From: Hemibagrus wyckioides
Lineage: Eukaryota > Chordata > Actinopteri > Siluriformes > Bagridae
Direction: 5' to 3'
DNA length: 64,000 nt
Assembly (NCBI RefSeq): GCF_019097595.1
Contig: NC_080717.1
Span: 11,903,336-11,967,335, forward strand
The first letter of the stretch is position 1. Each line of letters opens with the position of its first letter. Shown here piece by piece: positions 1 through 11,974 of the stretch. The position numbers and the translations under genes are program-made. Below the pieces are notes generated by a model. It was not told the DNA's origin. It saw only the letters and a list, made by a program, of their open reading frames with translations, and searched no databases.

Positions 1-333
1 TCAGTCAGTTAACGTGGCCTACCACTTCGTGGCTGAGTTGCTGACGTTCCCAAACACTTCCACGTTCTTATAATACAGCTGACAGTTGACTGTGGAATAT
101 TTAGGAGTGAGGAAATTTCACGACTGGATTTGTTGCACAGGTGGCATCCTATCACAGTTCCACGCTGGAATTCACTGAGCTCCTGAGAGCGACCCATTCT
201 TTCACAAATGTTTGTAAAAACAGTCTGCATGCCTAGGTGCTTGATTTTATACACCTGTGGCCATGGAAGTGATTGGAACACCTGATTCTGATTATTTGGA
301 TGGGTGAGCGAATACTTTTGGCAATATAGTGTA
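1..333 (-). mobile_element. Tc1-like transposon, 5' end, cut by window edge
   Basis: This is the end of a Tc1/mariner element nearly identical to the one at 49077-50339 (compare 50007-50339). The terminal inverted repeat ends in the motif gcaatatagtgta near 333. The transposase starts at the ATG whose complement is at 195-197 and reads MGRSQELSEF, followed by a paired-like helix-turn-helix (SREISSLLNIPQSTVSCII). A TAA replaces the Lys codon seen in the other copy just after the GRPR motif, so this copy is dead. The rest lies before the window. Confidence 0.9.
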
Positions 334-1319
334 TGGCATAAAATGAAACCTAAATGCCTAATATTCTCTTATGTCATGGTCTTTATTGTGGTCTGTGATA
401 TGGCACCTACATGCATGATAGGCTGCTTTGTCATGAAGTCATGAGATGTGGTCTAAAATGAGTACAGATAATGCAATTCATGTTTTATGGAATGCCATAG
501 ATATCCCATCTTACTGAATGCAATCTCTTTGGAGTGATTTCTTGTTATACAATTCCAAAGAACACTGGAACATCCATCTAAAGATACATCCAAAAAAGAA
601 ATGCATTCCTTCCCTACTAGTCAGTGGAAGTCTACTACAAAATGAGTATAGTACATTACTTTCCTTGTAGCTGGATTCTAAAGTTCCTCTTATAAAACAT
701 TAAGCTACAGTCAGGACCATGGACAGCTCACTGAAACTTTTTTTAAACTGTCGAGTTTCTTAAGGAGAAATGGACACAAGCCACTGTACAGCCTTGAATA
801 TAGATATATATACATGATGTGAAGTTCTGGTGGTGTAGTAATAATTTCAGCTCATTCTCTATGCATCTGTTAATGTATATTTCTCTGTCCATTTGACTTC
901 AAACTTTTTGTTTTCATCAACTTTTTTTTAACAAGCCATGTTATCCTTTCATAATGAGCTGCCTTAATATAAATGTATGTTAACACCTGCAACAAGCCAT
1001 AACAGAGGATTCACTACAGAAGTCATGAATGTTTCAACAAATTGCAGCTATAATTGGTCCTTGGTGAGGACCACTAAAATACTTTGCTTGTTCATTGGTT
1101 GAAGACACCCGATTTAAAGACTTCTGTATTCTTTGTCAGAAAAAAAGATTTAGAAGATATTTTAATATTAGTTTAATCCAGAAATTAACAAGGGACAACA
1201 TGGTATTGAAAGCATCATATAATCATTATTCAAGAAAATGCACAATATATCACAATGAAGAGAAGACTGAAATAAAATGATGACAAAGAATTGATTATAT
1301 ATATAAAATTATTTTATAT
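334..1319. other. no recognised gene
   Basis: AT-rich intergenic sequence with stops in all frames. I see no splice-supported exon, RNA gene or recognisable repeat in it. Confidence 0.5.
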
Positions 1320-1590
1320 AGTGACATGGGAGCGGACACCGCCATATATACATATATATATATACAATATATGCAACCGATTTCTGACATTTCCCTCTAC
1401 ATGTTCCAACATGTCCATGACATCCCGTGAGTGGCGCGCTCACCCGATCTAACGCCCTGTGATTTTTTTTTATCTGGTTACCTCAAGGCAGAGGTTTTTA
1501 AACATCGCCCCACAAACCTGCTTCAGCTGAAGAATGTTATTCAAAACATTGAATTAAAAGGTGTGTCCAAACTTTTGACTGGTAGTGTAG
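1320..1590 (+). mobile_element. mariner-type transposase C-terminal remnant
   Basis: Positions 1434-1551 translate to ARSPDLTPCDFFLSGYLK followed by an HRPTNLLQLKN-like stretch. This is the C-terminal catalytic block (SPDLxPCDFFLW) of mariner-related transposases of the DD34D type. The last catalytic Asp (PCD) is kept. A terminal-repeat-like motif (gtgtccaaacttttgactggtagtgta) follows at about 1561-1589. The N-terminal part is missing; a related N-terminus occurs at 23330-23480. Confidence 0.75.
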
Positions 1591-1949
1591 AATAGAATAA
1601 GGTATGGTATAATATGTATATAGAATATATATATAGAATATGAATATAGAATATGTATAAAATTTAAAACGTAAACAACTGTATAAATAACTGTAATAAA
1701 TAACAAAACATGGTCATGGAGTGAAATGAGATGATGAGCAGCAGTGTTATTGTCCATCTTTAAATTGCAGGTGTGCACAAGTCCTCTTTATGTGTAAACA
1801 GGAGCTGAAATGTACAACATATATGTTTTATGTTTTATGTGTTGTGTTCTTCAGTCCTGCAATGTGCAAATGTGTGGTGTGGTTGGCTGCGGTGAGTTCC
1901 AACACATGTGTGAAGGAAACATCGCAAGTCCAATCAGTTGGGTCCTATG

Positions 1950-2960
1950 TGGAGTTCTGGTTGAGATACCATATAGCCTATGGAAAGAAGCTTGTCCTCA
2001 ATCTCTCTGTGTAAACCTTCAGGGAGCGGAAGCGCTTCCCTGACCTCAACAGAGAGAAAAGTCCATTGTTGGGGTGGCTGAGGTCCTTCATGGTCTTCCT
2101 GGCCTTGGTCCAGCACCGCTTGTTGTAGATTGAGTGCAGGTCAGGGAGTTTGGTACGGATGATGCACTCAGCTGATCGCACCACCCTCTGAAGAGCTCGT
2201 CTGTCCTGCATGGTGCTGTTCCTGAACCAGGTGGTGAATGTTTCCCGTCAGGATGCTCTCTATGGTGCAGGAGTAAAAGTTCCTAAGCACCTTAGCGGGC
2301 AGTCTAAAGTCTCTCAAGCATCTGAGGTGGAAGAGACACTGCCAGGCCTTTTTCACCATTGTTGTTGATGTGACAGGACCATGACAGGTCCTGTGTGACT
2401 TGAACACTGAGGAATCTGAAGCTGTCCACTCTCTACACTGGGCTCTCGTTGATCACTGGGGTCTGGTAGTTCCTCTCCTGCTTTTTACTGAAGTCCACTA
2501 TCAGCTCCTTTGTCTTGCTGACGTTAAGGAGCAGGTTGTTCCTCAGGCAACAGTTCTCCAGATTCCTAATCTCCTCCAGGTAGGCCGTCTCATTGTTGTC
2601 GGAGATCAGTCCGACCACAATGGTGTTGTCAGCAAACCTGATGATGGTGGTGGAGTTGGTAATGGCCATGCAGTCATATGTATACAATGAGTACAGCAGG
2701 GGGGTCAGAACACAACCCTGGGGGGCTCCAGTGCTGAGGGTGAGGGAGGCTGAGACATGTCTGCCCATCCTTACTGCCTGTGGTCTGCCAGTTAGGAAAT
2801 TGGAGATCCACTGACACAGAGATGGGCTGAGTTCCAGGTGCTCCAGCTTGGTGGTGAGTGTTGAGGGAATTATAGTGTTAAATGCTGAACTGTAGTTGAC
2901 AAACAGCATTCTAACATAATTCTCAGTGAAATAAAAACAATGGGTATTTGGGACCTTACC
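1950..2960 (-). pseudogene. LINE reverse transcriptase fragment (CR1/L2/Rex1-like), decayed
   Basis: Minus-strand frames give a non-LTR reverse transcriptase: motif A as [12 protein letters not shown], the [16 protein letters not shown] block, motif C as [12 protein letters not shown], then [17 protein letters not shown] and the C-terminal block TIESILTG / RVVRSAECIIRTKLPDL. Both catalytic Asp positions have become Asn (FVN for FVD, FADN for FADD), so it could not be active. The frame breaks near 2408 and 2211. It is 5'-truncated: no endonuclease is seen. The copy at 63080-64000 belongs to the same family. Confidence 0.88.
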
Positions 2961-3027
2961 CTTCTTTACTACTATAACAGCATTTCTGATAGGTTTGGCT
3001 GAGTGGATTTGTGCCATTCACTCAAAG

Positions 3028-3330
3028 CAGAGGAGATTGGGCACTGATATTTGGCAAGAAGCCCTTGCTTTAACTTGCTGTACTACTTCATCCCAAAGGT
3101 GTTCACTGGAATTGAGGTCAGTGATCTGTGCAGGCCACTTAATTTCTTGAACCATAATCAACAATATTAAACCAGGTATTTATGGACCTCACTTTGGGTA
3201 CAAGGGTACTGAGATGCTGGAACATGTTTGGTTCCAGTGAAAGCAAATCTTAATGGTACAGCTTTCAAAGACATTCTAGGCAATTGTGTGCTTTCAACAT
3301 TGTTGCAACAGGAAAGACCCTTATATGAGT
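3028..3330 (-). mobile_element. Tc1-like transposase fragment
   Basis: The strand reads like the reverse of the Tc1 block around the third catalytic residue (cccaaaggtgttc...gaggtcagtgatctgtgcaggcc). It continues into the segment for the middle of the transposase. Several frames are needed, no terminal repeats are seen and no ORF is intact. It abuts the LINE fragment to its left. Confidence 0.7.
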
Positions 3331-3539
3331 GTTATATGTGTTCACATTCTTTTAGCTTTTAAATGACCATTGGGTCACAAGCACACACTGAATACAGGAT
3401 CCTATATAAAGTCATAAACGTCATAAATAGCATAAATAGTTATGAACCATGTTTGGCAAAGGATTACTTCCCCAAATATATCCTTATAGGTTGCTGGTTA
3501 TAACAATCCTACCGAAATTGCTATGTAAAGAAGTGGGCT

Positions 3540-3835
3540 ATTTTACTTATTATATATAGGTGTGTTATGCCTACCAACCACTTACAACCTGGCAAACTCT
3601 GTGAGAAACCTAGGACACCACAAGGCTTGCACTTTTAGGGTGGCTGACAGATTTACCAACTGACGTTTGCAACATGTTGCACACCCCTGCAAACATTGCC
3701 TCAATTCCTGATCAATATAAAGTATATATATAAGTCCATGAAATGGATCAGGTGATTTATCCAGTCTCCAAGTCAAGTGTCCAGCCATTGGATTATGGTG
3801 AGCAACTTGAAATAACAATTCCAGATGGGTTTTGG
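3540..3835 (-). mobile_element. Ty3/gypsy integrase zinc-finger fragment
   Basis: The minus-strand ORF at 3582-3818 reads VAHHNPMAGHL near its start and later IDQELRQCLQGCATCCKRQ. This spacing of His-His and Cys-Cys is the HHCC zinc-binding domain at the N-terminus of gypsy-type integrases. The core domain does not follow, and no LTR is seen. It is an isolated fragment. Confidence 0.7.
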
Positions 3836-3837
3836 CA

Positions 3838-3872
3838 CTAACTAGCTAATTAACTAACTAACTAACTAACTA
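3838..3872. repeat. (CTAA)n microsatellite
   Basis: Imperfect tandem taactaac units (ctaactagctaattaactaactaac). Short and impure. Confidence 0.7.
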
Positions 3873-4059
3873 GCTTCAGTGAGAACTACCCAAGGCGGGA
3901 CTGCCCAGAAAGTGGGAAAAGACACGAGTGATTTTGAATTTATTATAGATTTAAAATAAATTCTTTCCTTCTGAAGCCATCAAGTGTTCAATGATGGAGA
4001 CCCAAGCACAAGACTGACTGTAGCAACAGCAGGAATCTGGACTAACTGAAGCATGCTTA

Positions 4060-4286
4060 TGTACCTCCCGGAACATCCATGAAATGAGGTATTACAATAA
4101 TTGATCCTAGGGGTACAGTAACAAAAGCATGATATAGCACTTCTGCATCATGTGACATTTTTTATTTCTTATCTTAGCAATATTTCTGAGATGAAAGTAA
4201 GCTATCCTAGTTATATTATCTGCATGAGCTTCAAATGAAAGACTAGACAAAGTCCACCCAGTGTTACTCTGTAATTATAAAGCTAA
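4060..4286 (-). mobile_element. LINE remnant, part 1 (split by hAT-like insertion)
   Basis: The sequence around 4180-4250 (atttctgagatgaaagtaag...atgagcttcaaatgaaa) matches 43085-43145 of the larger LINE copy at 43.06 kb. It continues at 5184 after the inserted element. No frame is open. Confidence 0.65.
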
Positions 4287-4294
4287 CTTTTAGC

Positions 4295-4834
4295 CAGTGG
4301 TGGGCCATCAGGGCCAGCAAGGCCTTCTCTGGTGGCCTAAACAGCAGTGATCTGAATCACTGACTTGCATTTTAATATATTTAATTTATGTTTTTCCATG
4401 AATGTGTATTAAATTATTTTCAGTAGTCTATTATCTACATTTCATAGCTTTTCTCTTGGTTGCGCTGCTTCAAGTAGTGTATATTAATGATAAGACTGTT
4501 TATCCAATCATATTTCAGCCAGTGGCTGACATAATGTGTTGCCAGAGTGATAGAAATCTGCCTTAAGGCCTTCAGAATCAACAGTGCAGGCATCCGTAGC
4601 TTAAAAAAAGTGGCAATGAAATTGTTACCTTAACCAGTCAGATTTCGAGTTGGCATCACTGGGGCCATCTAGCAGGCATACAATTACATCAGCAATTTCC
4701 CGTCCTTTGATTGGATAATTGGAGTAGTTAGAGGCAGGGTAGGATGGTAAACTTATTGCAGCATTCCACTGTATTGCATAGATGTGTATAACATTTGAGT
4801 ACTGAACAAGCCAAATACAAGTCTTCCTGATCAC

Positions 4835-4869
<35 letters not shown>

Positions 4870-5175
4870 CACACACACACTTGTCCTCTGATCCTCGCTC
4901 TGCTGAAGAACGCACTGAAAGACGGGGAAGAGCCGAAGTCTGCCACCGTTTTCATCTGAAATTTAAAGGGTACTGAGGTCATGAATGACCACAAATTCAT
5001 GAGGATCATGAATTTGTGTACAGTTTATGGAGAACCGCAGAATTGAATTTTAGGAGGGCTGAGTAGAAATGGCCTAGCGACGCCCATGTTGGTGTTATAA
5101 TGATGGTATAGAGGTGGATTAATTCAGGAAGGACACCAGTGAAGGCCTAGGTGTGAAATGCACGGCCCGCCACTA
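4295..5175. mobile_element. non-autonomous hAT-like element, copy 1
   Basis: The element begins CAGTGGTGGGCC and ends GGCCCGCCACTA, an imperfect terminal inverted repeat. It is flanked by an exact 8-bp duplication CTTTTAGC (4287-4294 and 5176-5183), the target-site size of hAT transposons. No transposase ORF is present. A (CA)n microsatellite lies inside at 4833-4880. The same family occurs at 9846-10882 in opposite orientation. It interrupts a LINE remnant. Confidence 0.82.
4833..4880. repeat. (CA)n microsatellite
   Basis: About 48 bp of CA dinucleotides with one interruption (caaaca). It produces spurious VCVCVC frames on the minus strand. Confidence 0.97.
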
Positions 5176-5183
5176 CTTTTAGC

Positions 5184-5840
5184 TAATGTATTTCTAGGAC
5201 AAGCAATACTGCCTTGTCAGAATGAAGTAGGAGGAAGTAGGTAAGCATCCACTGTCTAATGCCATTTACACATTCCTTCACTAGGGTGCTAGTTTTTTCT
5301 CTTTAATTATTTTTCTTTTTAGTGTAGCTATATTAGGGTCCAGCTAAACATTGACTTTAAGTAATCAATCACCTGATTAAATTCTTTGGGGTCAGACACT
5401 GATCCAATAATGAATGATAATTCTAGGAGTTTATTGATAAACCTCCCTGAAGTAGCAGACATAAATGTATGCTTAACAGTGTAACATGGCAAAGTGCATA
5501 TATCATACCTATGACACATTTTAAATGAAATGTGATGTTTTGTCAAGAGCAACAGCTAAGTTTGAAATGAAATCTGCAAGTTCACAGAGGAACTCAGAAT
5601 ATCACCCTGGGGTGATTAGTGGAATCGATTCAGTATACTTATAACACAGTTCTAGCTTAATATCAAAGGTGCTGGCTGTGCATTAACTGTCATCTAATTT
5701 TATGCTAAACAAGTTACTAAGACAAATTTTTGACTGTTTCTTATTTTATTAACCTGGGTGATGACTTGTTGCAGCTAGTAGATTAGCCTTTGTTTACCCT
5801 GCTTGTCTGCTCCCTGGCCAAATAGCTAGGCCTGTTCTCA
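5184..5840 (-). mobile_element. LINE remnant, part 2
   Basis: It matches the LINE at 45550-46050 and 47823-47970: the shared blocks around 5284-5330 (gggtgctag...tctctttaattatttt) and 5790-5815 (cttgtctgctccctggcc) recur there in the same order. It is continuous with the part at 4060-4286 apart from the hAT-like insertion. No intact frame. Confidence 0.68.
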
Positions 5841-5984
5841 AATTAAATGTGGGTCAAATCATCACTTCCCCATGCACATACCTCCTTCAGTTCCATATAC
5901 ATCATTACAATAATCAACTTATCACTATTGCCTTGATTAAAAAAAAAAAAAAAATTCATTTGTAAAACAGATTTGTAAAACAAA

Positions 5985-6497
5985 TGTGGTTTGCACCACA
6001 TCATATGAATCTTTAATCTTCCTGGTGCCATCTTTTCCACAAATAACTGATGCACACACATCTGGCCATGATTTAAAAGAAAATGTGATTCACCAGACCA
6101 AGCCACCTTTCATTGCTCCATGGTGTATTTCTGATGGGCATGTACCCAGTCAACATGTACTTCTGACAGCAGATGGGGTCAGCATGGGCACTCTGACCGG
6201 CCTGCAGCTACACAACCCTATATACAGCAAGGTACGATGGACTGTCGGTTCTGAGACTTTTCTATTATAACCAGCATTAACTTTTTTCAGTAATTTGTGC
6301 TATAGTAGGGAACAAACCAGACATGGATGCGCATGACCCTGTGACTGGGTTCACGAATTGTCCTTCATTGGACCACTTTTTGTAGGTACTAACTACTACA
6401 CAGTTGCCTAATATATTCTACCACTTGACAGGTGTCAATGTAAAAAGATAATACATTATAAAAGATTATTCACACCACCTTTCAGCATTATGGTTGT
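5985..6497 (-). mobile_element. Tc1-like transposon, 5' half remnant
   Basis: Same family as 6966-8128. The minus strand contains AWSGESHFLLNHGQMCVHQL, the block around the first catalytic Asp (WSDESxF), here with Asp changed to Gly. The 5' untranslated part and a decayed inverted repeat lie towards 6497. The 3' half is missing; a poly-A tract (5938-5954) lies just before the break. Confidence 0.75.
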
Positions 6498-6960
6498 TTG
6501 TGTATATAAAATTTTTGCTACATGTTACAGTATTTTTATTTTACAGTTCATTGCACTTATGAGATAAACCTTAAGTAACAGTAATTACACTAATATACTG
6601 ATCTTAGTTTATGTATCATTTTGTTGTATCCATTTTCATATGGATTGAGCAATCATATGGATAGTGCATATGCGTGTGTGTTTGATTGTGTATTTCTGTG
6701 TGGTCTTTATCAGGATGTAAATATGTTTATGTTTACCCAAAAAGGATGTTACTTAATAATTTTCTGGTTGTATGGATGGAACAGAAGTATGATAAAAATT
6801 GTTTATATAATTATTCTGTAATTGTGTATATAGCAAGAGAGGAAAATGAGAAATAGCAAAGTGGGTGCTTGTGACTAAAAATGTATTTATTTAAAATGTA
6901 TGTCTAGTTCACTATTTGGAAAACGCATACCAATTTTAGTCCAACCATCTGCCATTTTCA
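6498..6960. other. no recognised gene
   Basis: AT-rich spacer between two Tc1 relatives. The 66-residue frame at 6621-6821 has no recognisable features and no splice context. Confidence 0.5.
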
Positions 6961-6965
6961 CATTC

Positions 6966-8128
6966 TCCGATCAGCCATAACATTATGACCACCCGCCTAC
7001 TATTGTGTTGGTGCCCCCTTTGCTGCCAAAACAGCATTGAATCGTTGAGGCATGGACTCCACTAGATCCCTGAAGGTCTGCAGTGGTATCTGGCACCAAA
7101 ATGTTAGCAGCTGATCCTTTAAGTCCTGTAAGTTGCAAGGTGGGGCCTCCATGGATCGGACTGGTTTGTTCAGCACATCCCACAGATGCCCGATTGGATT
7201 GAGATCTGGGGAATTTGGAGGCCAAGTCAACATCTGAACCATTTTTGCTTTGTGTCACAGTGCATTATCCTGCTGAAAGAGACCACAGCCATAAGGGAAT
7301 ACAGTTTCCATGAAAGAGTGTACATGGTCTGCAACATTGATTATGTAAGTCACAGTAACATCCACATGGATGGCAGGACCCAAGGTTTCCCAGCAGAACA
7401 CTGCCCAATGCATGACACTTCCTCCGCCAACTTGCCTTCTTCCCGTAGTGCATCCTAGTGCCATGTGTTCTCCTGGTAAGTGATGCACACACACCTGGCC
7501 ATCCACATTATTTAAAAGAAAACGTGATTCATCAGACCAGGCCACCTTGTTCCATTGCTCCATGTTCCAATTCTGATGCTCACATGCCCACTGTTGGCAC
7601 TTTCAGTGGTGCACAGAGGTCAGAGGTCATGGGCACCCTGACTGGTCTGCAGCTATGCAGTCCCATACGCAACAAATTGAGATGCACTGTGTATTCTCAC
7701 ACCTTTCTATCAGAACCAACATTAACTTCTTCAGCAAATTAAGCAGTAGTAGTGGGTCTGTTGGATCGGACCACATGGGCCAGCCTTCGCTCCCCACATC
7801 AGTGAGCCTTGGCCACCCATGACCCTGTCGCCAGTTCACCACTATTCCTTCCTTGGACCACTTTTGATAGATACTGACCAATGCAGACTGGGAACACCCC
7901 ACAAGAACTGCAGTTTTGTAGATGCTCTAATCCAGTCATCTAGCCATCACAATTTGGCCCTTGTCACACTTGCTCAAATCCTTACGCTTGCCCATTTTTT
8001 CTGCTTCTAACACATTAACTTTGAGGACAAAATGTTCACTTGCTGCCTAATATATCCCACCCACTAACAGGTGGCATGATGAGGAGATAATCGGTGTTAT
8101 TCACTTCACCTGTCAGTACTCATAATGT
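6966..8128 (-). mobile_element. Tc1-like transposon, decayed full-length copy
   Basis: The terminal repeats are gatcagccataacattatgacca at the left and, inverted, cataatgttctggctgat at the right. Minus-strand frames show WSDESRFLLNNVDGQVCVHHL (first Asp), a GLFQQDNA block (second Asp) and PPNSPDLNPIGHLWD (third residue; the usual PIEHLW Glu is Gly). N-terminal helix-turn-helix remains lie at 7627-7902. Frameshifts separate these blocks. Related pieces lie at 5985-6497 and 54740-55215. Confidence 0.85.
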
Positions 8129-8145
8129 TCTGGCTGATTGGTATA

Positions 8146-8177
8146 TACATACATACATACATACATACAGACAGACA

Positions 8178-8223
<46 letters not shown>
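8146..8223. repeat. (CATA)n then (TA)n microsatellite
   Basis: A compound repeat: catacata units followed by about 22 TA units. It lies between two copies of the same Tc1 terminal repeat. Confidence 0.95.
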
Positions 8224-8227
<4 letters not shown>

Positions 8228-8268
8228 CTTCATTTGTCTGTAGTCATAATGTTATGGCTGATATACAT
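8224..8268 (-). mobile_element. second copy of Tc1 terminal repeat
   Basis: The stretch ttcacttcatttgtctgt plus agtcataatgttatggctgat repeats the right end of the element at 8091-8134 with few differences. It is separated from that end by the microsatellite. Confidence 0.75.
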
Positions 8269-9845
8269 TAGCTCACAGATGCCCATAATTGGCTAGTGTC
8301 ACTGCGATTGAAGTATACAATGACTCTCAACCAGAAACCATAGCCAGGTTTGATCCCTTGGCTTCTGGCTGTGGGTGGTTATAGGGATTGAAATTTGCAA
8401 TCTCCTGCTGATGAGGTGGACACTTTACCCTAGAAAATCCTAACTGGGTTGGAATACCAGTGTAGCAGGCATGCTAGTGCCTATAATCTGAAAAAGAGCA
8501 TTAGCTTTGTACACAATGGCTCACTACAAGTGCTCACTACAAGTTTGGAGTCACTCAGTCCTGTTCATGTATTCTAACCTGCACATGCTTACAGTACTGC
8601 CCACCAGCAACTAGCTGTATATGTAAAGAAATTGGAGCAGCTGGGACAGACCAAGCATATGGACAGTCTGTAGTGTCCACACATCCACCGCCCAATCAGC
8701 ACAGCAATGGGTAAAACATCTAACTCATAAGACAAAGCTGCAATCAAAACAATGTTAGGCCCAGACAGTGAGCATAATGGGTATAGTCTGCAGTTCAGGC
8801 ATATGCAGCAAAAATGGGCACATTTCCTGGTTCATGACTGTTTGAACCTTACATGATTAACCTAATGCTAGAAGCCAGTAAGTTTGGTCTGGAGTTAAGA
8901 GACATATGGCAGATAGTGCTCATAGCTACCTTACATGAATTTCTTTACAAAAACAATCACTGATGTAGTAGCAAGACTAAAACAAGCCCTTATAGTCGTT
9001 ACTTGTTCCTTATTTGAGACATTCCAAGACAAAGAGAAAGAATATTGGGCTTAATACAATGAGAGGAACTTTTTGGGAGCCACCTATGGGTAACCTTGAG
9101 GGAGTTCTCTACCTAAACTATCTGCTGGATACCTTAGAAACAATGCAGGTCCAGTGTGTTAGGGCATATTCTGTCTGCTTATCAACTACTGTATTCTATA
9201 AGCATGTATATTCTGATAAACATAAAAATGTATATTCTGATAACCAGAGCAGATAAATTCATATATAAAATAAACTGTATGTGAGCTGGCATTTTTTTTA
9301 AGTTAGTTTAAATTTTGTATCAAAACCCAGGAGTAATAGTTAACTAATAGTAAACTTTTTTAATAGTAAAGTTTTGATGATGCCTTGGTTAATGGTCTTG
9401 GTTAATGTGTCTCTCTGCCCTGATCAAGATTTCTGAAATGTCCAAATGACTATTATTATTATACTATTATAATAATATAATGTAATGCCATTTATAATTA
9501 TAATGTAATTATAATATCTGGTTTATCGTATTCCTTGACATATGAATTAATATGTCGCAATTAGCTGTTGATGTGTGGAACATACATTTAGAATAATGTA
9601 GCTTAAGCTGATATTGAGTAGTTGCATTTAAGAGCATTTAGGCTAATGTAGATCAAGTTGTTACAGTTATTTATGTATTAAATACATTTAGACCTACCAA
9701 AGCTGTAAATGTTAACTATAGCTTACAGTTAATATAGTTACCTTAAATTTAGAAGATTATTCTTTGGAATCAGATTATGAAATTAATGACCCAAATACAG
9801 GAAGTGAATTAGACAATATTTAATGGGTTGTATGTAACTATTTTT
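8269..9845. other. no recognised gene
   Basis: No exon, RNA gene or familiar transposon was recognised in this 1.6-kb stretch. It includes an ATT/TAA-rich patch at 9450-9520. The 80-residue frame at 9014-9256 has no visible domain. Confidence 0.5.
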
Positions 9846-10882
9846 CAGTGGCGGGCCATGCATTTCACACCTAGGCCTTCACTGGTGTCCTTCCTGAATT
9901 AATCCATCTCTATACCTCATTATGTTGCCAGGGCAATAGATACTAATCAACCATTAAATAGCAAAGTAAAAAAGAAATTAGACTACAGTACTGTATTTCA
10001 CACCTCACAAGGAATAGTCAATTTTATTACGGTTACTTTTCTCAAAAAAGACATTCTTGATGATGCATGCAGCAAACTGAAATCTCTGGAGGACGCAGCA
10101 TCCGAAATGAGACGCAGCGAATATAGAAACAACGTATAACAGTGCGTTGTATCACAGGCTCTTGTAGTGAACATGAATAAAATTACATTACATATAGCAA
10201 AAAAAATTAACACAATTCAGTCTCACAAGTCTCCTTGTGGAGACTTTGCAGCAAAAAAACAAAAAAAAACAAAACAAAACCCACAGTCCACCCCAGGGAT
10301 CTGGAATGAAGGCAAACTGTTTGTTTTTTGCAAAAGAAAACCCAAAAGCATAAATGGTTCTTGAAAAGGCTTACCAACTATTTTGAAGAATCAAAAGGAT
10401 TTTCTTGAAAAGTCCACTTTGAAAATGCATTTGTAAGGATGTCTGCGACCAAATCAATTTCTTCTCCTCTGTCAGCCATTGTGAGTTAAAATATATATAT
10501 TTTATTTAGTTTGTGCGGTTCGCTGCCTCTGACTACTCCAATTATCCAGTCAAAGGGCGGGAAATTGCTGACGTAATCGTATGCCTGCTAGATGGCCCCA
10601 GTGACGCCATCAAAATCTCCATTGGTTAATGGAACAGTTTCATTGCCACTTATTTTAAGCTACGGGCGCCTGCACTATTGATTCTGAAGGCCTTAAGGCA
10701 GATTTCTTTCTCCCTGGCAACACATGATGTCAGCCACTGGCTGAAATATGATTGGATGAATACTCTTATCATAAATATACACTACTGGAAGCAGCGTAAC
10801 CAAGAGAAAAGCTATGAAATGTAGAGAATAGACTATTGGGAATAATTTTCCTTGCCTTGCTGGCCCTGACAGTCCACCACTG
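9846..10882. mobile_element. non-autonomous hAT-like element, copy 2 (inverted relative to copy 1)
   Basis: It starts CAGTGGCGGGCC with the block atgcatttcacacctaggcc, and ends gccctgacagtccaccactg. Segments around 10510-10640 are the reverse complement of 4575-4740 in copy 1. The flanks carry a near-perfect 8-bp duplication (CTATTTTT at 9838-9845, ATATTTTT at 10883-10890). No transposase is encoded. Confidence 0.78.
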
Positions 10883-10900
10883 ATATTTTTGATATTTGCT

Positions 10901-10901
<1 letters not shown>

Positions 10902-10931
<30 letters not shown>
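10902..10931. repeat. (CA)n microsatellite
   Basis: About 15 CA units just outside the right end of the hAT-like element. Confidence 0.95.
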
Positions 10932-10933
<2 letters not shown>

Positions 10934-11149
10934 CCGGTTCTTAGTTACTATTCTTTTCTCATCCACAGCTCTTCCAGAAGCTTTTTCTCCAATTATTCTC
11001 AGTTAATATTACACTATAACCTCTGGAGCCATATACTGGGGACAGTTTCCATTTACCCTTCCCCGGGGCTCTCCCCTCCTCGACTGCAGATTTACTAAAG
11101 CAGAACTTTAAGAAACTCTGAGAAGTCCCATGGAATGGGATCAGTTATC

Positions 11150-11720
11150 CAGCCTCTCCCAGCCCCATGTTTGGTGCCACAATGATGTCCTGTGGATGTG
11201 GTCCTCCTGAGCACACTGCACAAAACAGCAGAGATCAGTGATCGTGAGTACAAGAAGCCAGCTATCATTCTGGACTACAACCACATCAAGGGAGGTGTGG
11301 ACAACATGGACCTTGGTCATCTTTTATAACATCATTGATGTGTCCTCATACAATGCCTTTGTGATTTGGAGCTAGATCGACCCTGCCTGGATGCCTGTCA
11401 AGCGAAACAAGAGGAGGGGGTTCCTGGAGCAGCTGGGAATGTTACTTGTAACTCCCCAAATTCAAAGAAGAGAGTATCTCCCTCACACAGCAGCCTCTGT
11501 AGCACTTGTGAAAGCTGTTCAGGGTGCTGAATCTTCTTCTGTTTTATGAGAGGCTGCAGCTGTGGCAGGCAGGTGGAGGAGATTCCAATACTGTCACCCC
11601 AAAATGGAAAGCAAAGTCCATGCTCACACACTGTCCTACTATCCCACATGTACTAATTAGGTCAGATTGTTGCCAAAAGGTTGGTATATATTTTATTTGT
11701 ATTTATAGTCAGGCTATAGT
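11150..11720 (+). pseudogene. piggyBac-type transposase C-terminal remnant
   Basis: Positions 11249-11308 translate to KKPAIILDYNHIKGGVDNMD, the conserved DYNxxKGGVDxxD block around the last catalytic Asp of piggyBac/PGBD transposases. The following text fits the rest of the C-terminal region (FYNIIDVSSYNAFVIW, then WMPVKRNKRR) only if the frame is changed more than once. No inverted repeats or TTAA ends were identified. Confidence 0.82.
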
Positions 11721-11974
11721 TACTATAGTTACTGTTTGCCGGCTTGTTTCCCTTCAATAAATGGCATTTAGAGTTTTTTTGCTTTAACCTTTATGAATAC
11801 TGTCTTGCTAAAAAACCTTTTACATCTAATCAGGTACCTTAGCAGTAGAAAAAATAAACATGTACTTTTGTAAAAAAAAAAAGAAAAACGAGTGGTGGCC
11901 ACTGATTAAATATTGATAAAAGAGGGAGAGTTTGAGATGAATAATAAGGTTGTTTCTTCATGCAAAATAGATTT

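Noticed and set aside
2400..2814. Plus-strand ORFs over the LINE
   Set aside because: They are antisense to the reverse transcriptase. The same applies to 47300-47557, 63276-63576 and 14981-15449.
4625..5009. Minus-strand frames with VCVCVC runs
   Set aside because: They are translations of the (CA)n microsatellite inside a hAT-like element. The same applies to 10693-10966.
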